From NCBI RefSeq assembly GCF_039962255.1, contig NZ_JAMPKY010000013.1, forward strand, positions 106,762 through 170,761: 64,000 nt of DNA. Direction: 5' to 3'. The notes beneath the pieces were generated by a model that saw only the letters and a program-made list of their open reading frames with translations, was not told the DNA's origin and made no database searches. Shown here piece after piece: positions 27,199-34,785 of the stretch; the stretch's first letter is position 1; every line of letters begins with the position of its first letter. Made by a program: the position numbers and the translations under genes. This DNA comes from Leptolyngbya subtilissima AS-A7 (GTDB lineage Bacteria; Cyanobacteriota; Cyanobacteriia; Phormidesmidales; Phormidesmidaceae).

Positions 27199-28432
27199 AA
27201 TCGGCCTCCTGTTGGGCTAGGCCAGTGAGAACATCGTTCAAGATTTTGCTAACTGTGGGCCAGCGAAAATTGAGCTGTAAAGCACCTGAATTCCCCAGCC
27301 ACAGCTCTAGAGCACGTGGGTTATCTAGTCTTGCCTGCTGACCCTTGAGTGCGACTTCTCGGTCGTGAATCAAGGCTTTGGCAGCGGCATTATCGGCTAC
27401 GGAGAAAGCGCTGTCGGGATCAAGGGCCAGGTCAAACCAATAATTGACGAAGGACTGGGTTATTCTCACCGGTCCAGCCTGTTGATTCACTAACTGCCAG
27501 AAGGCTTGCCGGTTCCACCCTTGTAAGGCTTCAACCCGGGCGCTCAATTGGGTGGCCCACTGCTGTAGGTCAGTTCGGTACAACTCAGCTAAGGTCGCGT
27601 CAGGTTTGGCTTCGGCCAGCATGAGGTTATAGAGCAAGGCCGCCCCGTGGATCAGTTCTGAGAAGTTCTGGGCGTGAAGCAGCTGCTCTTGCAGGTCAGG
27701 GGGAAGGCTATCTACGGCTGGGTGCTGCCATGGAAATCGAGACTTTGACGGTTCTGATTGACGCACGAGGTGGGCTAACAATGACCTGGGATGCCGTTGG
27801 GCAATGCGATCAGCCAGGTATTCAGCTTCTTCTGCTGTGAGGCGGAAGGATGCACTAGCGGGGAAGTCTGCCGGAGCCTGGGGCAAATGGGGATCCCACT
27901 CGGTACTTTGCAGACTCAGAATGTCACCATCGTCGTTGTGCTGGGTGCGGCGGCTCGACCGGTTCAACCGGTCAAAGGCCTGGTGATACTCCTGCTGGGA
28001 TCCCCCATAGCGATAGATACCCCAGCTGCCCAAGCCGTACCAGTAGATGCTACTGGGTAAGCGTTTGAGCGCGGCCCTAGATACTTTGCCGATGGTGCCG
28101 TCTTTGTCAGCGCTCTCGGCCAGGATGTTGATGAGGGCGACCTCTTGCTGGCGCAGCTTACCATCGACCTGCTGGGAGGTAGTCTTGCGGTTGACTAGGT
28201 CTTGGTAGACCCAGGGAATGAAGAGAAAGTAGCGGGCACGGGTTTGGATGGTGCTAACGCCCGGAAAGAACAGATTCGCGAAGGCGTCACGGATGGCCCC
28301 AATGCCCAGCTCGTCGCGGGTGGTCTGTTCGCGAAAGAGGCTGATGACATCGAGCATTTTGCGTCGATCTTGCTCGGAGTAATCGAGCCAGGTAAAAGAT
28401 GAAGCCATGGGAAATCTTGAATGGTGAGGCAT
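27182..28432 (-). CDS. DUF6361 family protein, first gene of the defence operon
   Basis: 416 residues (408 if the Met of MASSFTWLDYSE is used). The N-terminus SFTWLDYSEQDRRKMLDVIS, then RDELGIGAIRDAFANLFFPG and TRARYFLFIPWVY, matches the DUF6361 proteins I recall; these have no known enzymatic activity but sit beside helicases and PLD proteins in defence islands. No catalytic motif is seen. The C-terminus is helical with ELWLGNSGALQLNFRWPTV. Overlaps the PLD gene by 17 bases, so all three genes form one translationally coupled operon. No clear Shine-Dalgarno precedes either start. Confidence 0.78.
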   Translation of the reverse strand: MPHHSRFPMASSFTWLDYSEQDRRKMLDVISLFREQTTRDELGIGAIRDAFANLFFPGVSTIQTRARYFLFIPWVYQDLVNRKTTSQQVDGKLRQQEVALINILAESADKDGTIGKVSRAALKRLPSSIYWYGLGSWGIYRYGGSQQEYHQAFDRLNRSSRRTQHNDDGDILSLQSTEWDPHLPQAPADFPASASFRLTAEEAEYLADRIAQRHPRSLLAHLVRQSEPSKSRFPWQHPAVDSLPPDLQEQLLHAQNFSELIHGAALLYNLMLAEAKPDATLAELYRTDLQQWATQLSARVEALQGWNRQAFWQLVNQQAGPVRITQSFVNYWFDLALDPDSAFSVADNAAAKALIHDREVALKGQQARLDNPRALELWLGNSGALQLNFRWPTVSKILNDVLTGLAQQEADYDVAA

Positions 28433-28694
28433 GGTTGCCTGCTTCTCTATTCAGGCTTCCCAACTACCATCCGCAGTATCACGGGGAATGAATTAAGCGA
28501 AGTGGGTGAAAGCTTTAGGAATCTGGGCTCATCTTTATCGCCATACCCCAAAAAGAATCTGTACTTGTACGCTACCGTTCTACAAAATTAGCTAGCTAAA
28601 GGAAATCTTGTTCACACGGGATATGGTGCCAGGGCAAGGTTGAAAATGTCATAATTGGGCCATTATCCAGAGCCTAAAGTGGTCATCGACTGGT

Positions 28695-30542
28695 ATGCCC
28701 TACACGCGAGCCGCTTGCCCTGAAGGTGTTGAGTTAGCCAAACGAGCGCTATCTAAGAAAGGCTGGACTCGGAGATATCTACTCTCCCAGGTTGTTTTAG
28801 ACGATGACAGCCGCGATGACAGTGAAGATCAAAAATCACCCATCAGCGACTCGACGGTTAAGCGTTTTTTTCAGGGCAAGCCTATTCAGGCGGCTGTATT
28901 TGGCGGCATCTGTGCGGCTCTGGAGTTAGATCCGAATGTGATGGAATGGGGTGCTCAGCCTGCCTTACCCTCTGATGTGGCGATCCCGGCAGTTGCTGCA
29001 AGCCCTAAGAGCACCCTGCCCTATCTTTGGGGGTTGCCCCAAGATCGCAATCGGTGCTTTACCGGACGCGATGAGCTGCTAAGGGATATGCAGGCTGCTT
29101 TGGCCAAAGACCGGCGGGTGGCGCTGGCCGGGCTAGGGGGTATTGGCAAAATCCAGACTGCCTTGGAATATGTCTACCGCCATTTGGATACCTACCGCCA
29201 CGTTTTTTGGGTCAAGGCCGAGCAGCCCGATGAACTGATGGCTGACTATGCGGTCATTGCTAACAGCCTGCAAATACCGGGGTATCAGCAAACCGAGCAA
29301 CCGGCGGTGGCGAAGGCATTTCAGCGGTGGTTGGCAGCACAAGAAGGCTGGCTGCTGGTTTTAGATAATGCCGACGATGTGGCGATGGTGAAACCCTGGT
29401 TGCCGGTGGGGCCACAGGGGCACCTAATGCTAACCACCCGCGCCCAGGCACTGGGTACGGTGGCACAACGGCTAGAGATAAAACAACTGTCCCCAGAGGA
29501 TGGGGCGCTGCTGTTGCTGCGGCGGGCCAAACTGGTGGCCGAAACCGCAACGCTTGACGCTGCCGACGCTGAGGATAGAGCACTGGCCCTGAGCTTAACG
29601 ACGGAGTTAGATGGTCTGCCGCTGGCCCTAGACCAGGCCGGGGCCTATATCGAAGAGCAGTGCTTGACCCTGACTGAGTATTTGGCGCTGTACCGGGACG
29701 AGAAAGCTACCCTGCTGGCGACCAGGGGTGAACTGACCGATGACCACCCCAGCGTGATGGTAACGTTTGCGCTGGCGTTTCAAAAGGTGGCGGAGCAAAG
29801 TACGGCGGCGGCTGACCTGGTGCGAGTCTGTGCGTTTTTGGCCCCCGACGACATACCTGAAGAGCTTTTTACAACGGGTGTGGCTGAACTGGGGGAGTAC
29901 CTGAGCCCTGCTGCTAGCCAGAAAAAAGTATTAAATGAGGCGCTAGCGGCTGCCATTCGATACTCATTGGTAAGTCGTAACCGGAATCGCCAAACCCTGA
30001 CCATTCATCGACTGGTGCAGGAGGCATTGAGGGTGGAGATGGCGGAGGAAGAGCAGAAACAATGGGCTGAGCGAGTGGTAAATGCAGTTACTGAGGTATT
30101 TCCTAATGCGGATTATGAAAATTGGCTTCAGTGCCAGCGAATTATTACCCATGCTGAGGTTGCTACTCAACTGATTGGTGACTATAGCCTGGAGTCGAAA
30201 ACGACTGCGCTATTGCAAATCCGAACGGGCTATTACCTTGATCAGCAGGGCCGTTATAGCGACGCGGAACCGCTGTATGCCGAAGCCTTAGCAATGGATA
30301 AACGGCTGCTGGGCGATGAGCATCCGGATGTGGCCACTAGTCTGAATAATCTGGCTGTGCTCTATAACTCTCAAGGTCGCTACCACGACGCAGAATCTTT
30401 CTACCTCGACGCTTTGACCATCCGCAAGCAGCAACTCGGGGAAAGCCACCCTCATACAGTTACTACCCAAAATCTACTGAAAGCACTCCGAGAAACTATG
30501 CAATTGCAAGGTAGCCCCGATGATGTAGACCAGCCGGTATAG
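28695..30542 (+). CDS. NB-ARC STAND ATPase with short TPR tail and altered P-loop
   Basis: 615 residues: an N-terminal HTH-like region (about 10-90, GWTRRYLLSQVV and STVKRFFQGKPIQAAVFGGI), NB-ARC about 115-350, a winged-helix/arm region, then two TPR repeats (about 505-590, GRYSDAEPLYAEALAMDKRL and GRYHDAESFYLDALTIRKQQ). Walker B LLVLDNADD is intact. The Walker A reads GLGGIGKIQTA: Ile-153 replaces the Thr/Ser that coordinates Mg-ATP (codon ATC, one base from ACC). Such proteins are ligand-sensing oligomerising switches in defence or signalling; nucleotide hydrolysis here is doubtful. The TPR sensor is short for the family. Divergent from the DUF6361 operon. Confidence 0.85.
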   Translation: MPYTRAACPEGVELAKRALSKKGWTRRYLLSQVVLDDDSRDDSEDQKSPISDSTVKRFFQGKPIQAAVFGGICAALELDPNVMEWGAQPALPSDVAIPAVAASPKSTLPYLWGLPQDRNRCFTGRDELLRDMQAALAKDRRVALAGLGGIGKIQTALEYVYRHLDTYRHVFWVKAEQPDELMADYAVIANSLQIPGYQQTEQPAVAKAFQRWLAAQEGWLLVLDNADDVAMVKPWLPVGPQGHLMLTTRAQALGTVAQRLEIKQLSPEDGALLLLRRAKLVAETATLDAADAEDRALALSLTTELDGLPLALDQAGAYIEEQCLTLTEYLALYRDEKATLLATRGELTDDHPSVMVTFALAFQKVAEQSTAAADLVRVCAFLAPDDIPEELFTTGVAELGEYLSPAASQKKVLNEALAAAIRYSLVSRNRNRQTLTIHRLVQEALRVEMAEEEQKQWAERVVNAVTEVFPNADYENWLQCQRIITHAEVATQLIGDYSLESKTTALLQIRTGYYLDQQGRYSDAEPLYAEALAMDKRLLGDEHPDVATSLNNLAVLYNSQGRYHDAESFYLDALTIRKQQLGESHPHTVTTQNLLKALRETMQLQGSPDDVDQPV

Positions 30543-30582
30543 TGTCAAATGCTTGGCATTCACCACTACACTCTTATCGAGC

Positions 30583-30984
30583 CTAAAACCCTACTGGGTA
30601 GGTGCCTTTCTTTAAGAAATCAGGTGAACTAACCACCTCACACAGGTTAACGGGCAGCGCCCCTGGCGACCAAACCAACACCTCACCCCCCAGCCCTACC
30701 CCCTGGATCTCCAGCCCCGGCAACTGGGTGCGGTACAGGGTTAAAACCCCTAAGTCTTGAGGTTTCTCGCTATACAGGTAAAGCGCCCCCTGCATTAGCC
30801 CCTTGGTCACCGGGGCCACCGCCTCACAGGCCACCTCACACCCCAAATCCCCCGGCTGCTCACACAGGTTCCGTGCCCCGTGGTTTACCACCGTCTCCAC
30901 ATACGGCCCCAAGGTACGAGGGTTTGTATACGCCAAGCTACCCACCACAATGCTAGCCACCACCATCGTTAGCAAACGTTCCAT
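30583..30984 (-). CDS. Small exported or anchored protein, DUF4359-like
   Basis: 133 residues from an ATG at 30984 with GGAGG five bases upstream; a TTG four codons earlier is possible but less likely. MERLLTMVVASIVVGSLAYT is a signal-anchor or signal peptide. The rest has four cysteines (CEQPGDLGCEVACEA and a later C) and LTLYRTQLPGLEIQGVGLGG, which resembles the C-terminal strands of cyanobacterial DUF4359 proteins (TNP after the signal, then an IYRTDL-type strand). Assignment is tentative. Confidence 0.55.
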   Translation of the reverse strand: MERLLTMVVASIVVGSLAYTNPRTLGPYVETVVNHGARNLCEQPGDLGCEVACEAVAPVTKGLMQGALYLYSEKPQDLGVLTLYRTQLPGLEIQGVGLGGEVLVWSPGALPVNLCEVVSSPDFLKKGTYPVGF

Positions 30985-31044
30985 AATGTCCTCCAAAAGG
31001 TGTGTTAACAGGTCACCGTCCTCTCGCTGCCAGTTAAGCCAGGG

Positions 31045-31425
31045 CTAAGCCCCCAGCAGTTGCTCACTACTGGGCAAAATCAGCAGGGTGTTGCCCTGCC
31101 GACCCAAAATTTGCACCGGCTGACCGACCACAAACGTAAGTCCCAGGTCAGCGGTGTAAGAGCGAGCAAACCAGTGGGTACCCCCATACCGAATGCGGCC
31201 AGGGCAGTCTCCTTCCACCGCTTCGTCAATGACTCCAACAGCCGAGGACGGAAACCACTCAATCGGCGGTGGTGGCAATTGCAGAAACCCCATGGGCAAA
31301 CCCCACAACGAGATGGCGTTGCAGGCCGACACCCCGCAGAAGCAAGGCTCTAAACCTGCTGCAACGACCCACCTGTTAGAGGTGCATCGCTGCATGGACT
31401 CGTTGTCCCATAGGGGATCGGTCAC
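31045..31425 (-). CDS. NfeD-like OB-fold small protein
   Basis: Up to 126 residues. The C-terminal 60 form an NfeD-type OB fold: GVIDEAVEGDCPGRIRYGG, then a central WFARSYTADL, and PVQILGRQGNTLLILP. The N-terminal part has no such pattern, and the Met at 31293 (MGFLQLPPPP) may be the true start, giving about 83 residues. Stand-alone NfeD C-terminal domains are frequent in cyanobacteria and are thought to assist membrane protein quality control. A second copy of the family is at 49940-50182. Confidence 0.6.
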   Translation of the reverse strand: MTDPLWDNESMQRCTSNRWVVAAGLEPCFCGVSACNAISLWGLPMGFLQLPPPPIEWFPSSAVGVIDEAVEGDCPGRIRYGGTHWFARSYTADLGLTFVVGQPVQILGRQGNTLLILPSSEQLLGA

Positions 31426-31566
31426 CCAAAGTCACCTAGGGTGCAGCTGGGGTCAGCTAGGGCCAGAGGGCAGAATTAGGTGAAGATCTCTTTGAGGTGA
31501 CTTTGGCTGCGTTCCCGTCTTATGACAGAGATATCGGGTTGCGGGTGTGGGATAAGCAGTGATTTC

Positions 31567-34500
31567 TTAGACGCCAGCGCTTGGGTCAAGCGCCTCACTA
31601 CAAATCTCTCCATAAGGACATATCCCACAATTGTAGTGAGCTGCATTGGGGGTAAAATCGCCGCTCATCAATTTGCTTATCAGGGCATTGGCTTGATGGT
31701 CGAAGTCTTGTAAAGCTCCAGCCTCAAAAGGGTGCAGATGGTCGTGGCGCAGGTAGGCCAGGTAGGCGTTGGGTTTACTCGTGGCGCGGCTATAGGCCCA
31801 GAGCTGAAACTGGTGGTGCTCTGGGTGTATGGCCTGGTCAGTCTTAAAATCGAGCACAAAATCTTCGCCCACCAAATCCACCACGCCGTTGAGAGTGAGA
31901 TCGCCCACGGTGAGTGAAACCGGGTGTTCCCAATGTGTCGCACCCGTTCGATGGGCCGAATAGATCGGGGAGTGGTGAAAGGCTTGGGCCAAGGTCAGCG
32001 CTTCTTCGACCGCAGTTAGCGGTAGGTGGGGGGCGTAGGCAGCCAGAGTTTCAGCCTGGTCAATGCTGAGTTCCAGGGCCTTATGGGTGAGTTTTCCTAG
32101 CTCCATTCCCAAATTGGCAGTGCTATTGCCGCTGGTGTAGCCGGGGTGGCCATCCACATGGCGAAACTTAAACCGCAGGGGGCAGATCGCGTAATCGCTC
32201 AGGGCGGTGACGGAGAGCTCGGCAAAGCCCGCCCTAGCAGGGTAGAGCATGATTTGCTCGGGTAGCCCTGGAAGGTTAGGAGCGACGGGGGCTACGGGTT
32301 GGGCTAGGTCTGGCGCAAAGGGGATGGGCGCAGGAGCAATTAGACCGTCTAGACCAGGCTGCAAAATGTCGAGGCTACCACCAGCGGCTTTGGCAGCGGT
32401 AAGGATGAGGCGATCGCGTGCCCGAGTCAGGGCCACATAGAGCACTCGTTTGCTTTCCTCGCTGTCGGCGGCTTTTTTGCGCTGCTCCATCAGAGTGTAG
32501 AGGGCCGATTTTTGCCGTTCTCCCTCCTCATCCTCTAGCTTCAAGGCCGCCCCCAGATCCGGGTCGAAGCGCACCAGGGGCGAGTCGAGAGGCGACTGGC
32601 GGGCCAGGTCGGGCACAATCACCACCGGCCACTCCAACCCCTTAGAGCCGTGGATGGTCATCAGACTGACGGCATTGCCCCCGGCCAGGGCGGGGCGGGG
32701 CACCTCGACCTCGGCAGCCTGCAACCGCTGGAGCCGACGGATGACGGCCAGCACATCAAAGCTTCCTGCCTCCAGCGATCGCACAAGTTCCCCAAAGCCC
32801 TGCCAGTCAGCCAGTCGGCGCTCGGCACCGGGCAGATTGGCGATCACGGCGGTGTAGCCGGTGAGGCGATCGCCCAGTTGCAGTAACCGGGTCGGCGCTT
32901 CGGTGCGACGGGCAATCAGCAGCTCACCCAGGGTCTCTCTAGCGCGGCTCAGGTCTGGGGCGGCACTGTCTCGCAGGTGCCTCCACCAGTCCGTTTTCTC
33001 GGGCAGGGTTTGGGCAAAGGTGTAGAGGGTGGTATCGCTGAGTGCAAAGAAGGGGCTGCGCAGCACCGCCGCCAGGGCCAAACTATCGGTGGGGTCAGCT
33101 AAAAACCGCAGCAGCGCCCCGGCATCTTTGGCTTCGCGGGTGTCGAGCAGGTTGCCGCCCCCGGCCTGCAAGATAGGGATATCGCGAGCTGCGATCGCAT
33201 TGCCATACAGCTCTAGTGGACCCCAGGTGCGCGACAAAATGGCTATGTCCTTGGGTTGAATATCCCGCAATCGGCCGCTGGGCTTGTCGTGGACTTGCAG
33301 CTTCGCCGACAGCATTTCCTCCACCAAGTCGGCGATTTTCTGGGCTTCCACCCGGCGGCAGGCATCAGCATTGGTGTCAATGTCTTTGTCTTTCTGATAT
33401 TCCTCATCCACCGTCACCGTGTAGAGCTGGATCTTTGGGGTAGGCTCTAGGGTTTCCTGACGGTGGGCGTCGAGGGACTGGTGCAGATCGGCCAGCACGG
33501 GGGCAAACACCTGGTTGATTTGGGCGACCAGGGCCTGGTGGGTGCGAAAGCTGAGACTGAGTTTGACGGGGTCATCGCCGGGGTGAATATGCTTTTGCCA
33601 GGCTTGAAACACCCGCACATCCGCCCGCCGAAAGCTGTAGATGGATTGTTTGGGATCGCCGACGATGGTGAGGGTGGCTTTGGCGGTGAGCGTTTCGAGC
33701 AATTGCCCCTGGATGGGGTTGGTGTCTTGAAATTCGTCGATCAGAAACACTTTCCAGCGCTGGGCGTAGTAGTCTTGCACCGCCGGGTCTGCCAGGGCTT
33801 GCAGGGCGTGAACTTCGAGGTCGTTGAAATCCAGAATCCGCTGCTGGTACTTGGCCTTTTGCAGGAAGTCGCGCACCCAGGCAAAGGCTCCGCGCAGGTT
33901 GGGCAGCAGGGCATCGGTCTGGTCGTCGTAGGCGTTGGGTGCCAGGGTGATCAGTCCGGTTTTGATCGCCTCTCGGGCCAGGTCGCGCAGCGTAGCGATC
34001 GCCGCTTTCACCGCCGCCAGGGCCTCTTTGCCACCCCAGTTCTTTTGGCTACCGACGTTGATTCTCAGACTGTCGAGCCTGTCTAACGCCTGGGCGGCAT
34101 GGCCCTCTCCAAACAGGGCGATCGCCCCCAATACCGCCAATCGATGCTCCTCCAGTTTGTCGCCGGGGGCGGCGTAGGCTTGCAGAATGTGCTTGCTGCT
34201 CAACCAGTCCGGGTGTGACAAAAATTCCTCTAGGGCCTGAAGTTGAATGCGCTCTACCCAGGGCAGCCAGTCGTCGCGACCTTTCTCCAGGGCCTGGGCA
34301 GCGGTGAGCGGATCGGCTAGCAGCGCCTGCAATACGTCCCGCATGAGCGAGTAGGGAATGCCCAGGTAGAAGTGGCTGGGCAGTTGGGCCAGGGCATCGG
34401 CAAAGACATCGGCCTGCCAGATGGGGCTTTCCAGCTCATCCTGCACGGCAAAGTCAGGGGGCACGTTGGCGATGGTGGAGTGTTCACGGCAGATGCGAGC

Positions 34501-34785
34501 GGCCAGGGCGTGGAAGGTGCTGATTTGGGCCGCTTCTAGCTCGGCCAGCAGGTCGGGGCGATCGCCCATAGATGCAGCGATGGTAGAGCGGATGCGCGAT
34601 CGCAGTTCCGCTGCCGCTTTTTCGGTAAAGGTTACGGCCACAATTTGCAGGGGCGAAAATCCCTGCTGTAAAAAGTACCGATAGCGTTCCGAAAGCATAT
34701 GGGTTTTGCCAGTGCCTGCCCCTGCCGTGACTGCCACACTCTTAGGACTGTAGGCGGCACGTTCTTGCTGTTCAGTCAGTCCCAT
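31567..34785 (-). CDS. AddA-like UvrD/RecB-family helicase-nuclease
   Basis: 1,072 residues from an ATG at 34785 with AAGGAG seven bases upstream, overlapping the previous gene by 14 bases. Helicase motifs: Q motif LTEQQERAAY, Walker A AGAGTGKTHML, TFTEKAAAELR, Walker B FLIDEFQDTN, GDPKQSIYSFRRADV, TIHGSKGLEWP, YVALTRARDRL. C-terminal PD-(D/E)XK nuclease: GKLTHKALEL, NGVVDLVGEDFVLDFKTDQA, and a Q-x-x-x-Y-like QLWAYSRAT. Cysteines ICPLRF and CGICPYGEIC match a 4-Cys Fe-S staple. Processes double-strand breaks with its AddB-like partner and could feed spacer acquisition; the two arrays are 3 kb away. Confidence 0.88.
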   Translation of the reverse strand: MGLTEQQERAAYSPKSVAVTAGAGTGKTHMLSERYRYFLQQGFSPLQIVAVTFTEKAAAELRSRIRSTIAASMGDRPDLLAELEAAQISTFHALAARICREHSTIANVPPDFAVQDELESPIWQADVFADALAQLPSHFYLGIPYSLMRDVLQALLADPLTAAQALEKGRDDWLPWVERIQLQALEEFLSHPDWLSSKHILQAYAAPGDKLEEHRLAVLGAIALFGEGHAAQALDRLDSLRINVGSQKNWGGKEALAAVKAAIATLRDLAREAIKTGLITLAPNAYDDQTDALLPNLRGAFAWVRDFLQKAKYQQRILDFNDLEVHALQALADPAVQDYYAQRWKVFLIDEFQDTNPIQGQLLETLTAKATLTIVGDPKQSIYSFRRADVRVFQAWQKHIHPGDDPVKLSLSFRTHQALVAQINQVFAPVLADLHQSLDAHRQETLEPTPKIQLYTVTVDEEYQKDKDIDTNADACRRVEAQKIADLVEEMLSAKLQVHDKPSGRLRDIQPKDIAILSRTWGPLELYGNAIAARDIPILQAGGGNLLDTREAKDAGALLRFLADPTDSLALAAVLRSPFFALSDTTLYTFAQTLPEKTDWWRHLRDSAAPDLSRARETLGELLIARRTEAPTRLLQLGDRLTGYTAVIANLPGAERRLADWQGFGELVRSLEAGSFDVLAVIRRLQRLQAAEVEVPRPALAGGNAVSLMTIHGSKGLEWPVVIVPDLARQSPLDSPLVRFDPDLGAALKLEDEEGERQKSALYTLMEQRKKAADSEESKRVLYVALTRARDRLILTAAKAAGGSLDILQPGLDGLIAPAPIPFAPDLAQPVAPVAPNLPGLPEQIMLYPARAGFAELSVTALSDYAICPLRFKFRHVDGHPGYTSGNSTANLGMELGKLTHKALELSIDQAETLAAYAPHLPLTAVEEALTLAQAFHHSPIYSAHRTGATHWEHPVSLTVGDLTLNGVVDLVGEDFVLDFKTDQAIHPEHHQFQLWAYSRATSKPNAYLAYLRHDHLHPFEAGALQDFDHQANALISKLMSGDFTPNAAHYNCGICPYGEICSEALDPSAGV

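Noticed and set aside
28560..28590. TTGTACG followed by a GTTC-containing stretch as a possible second transposon end
   Set aside because: Only six bases match, with no repeats beside it.
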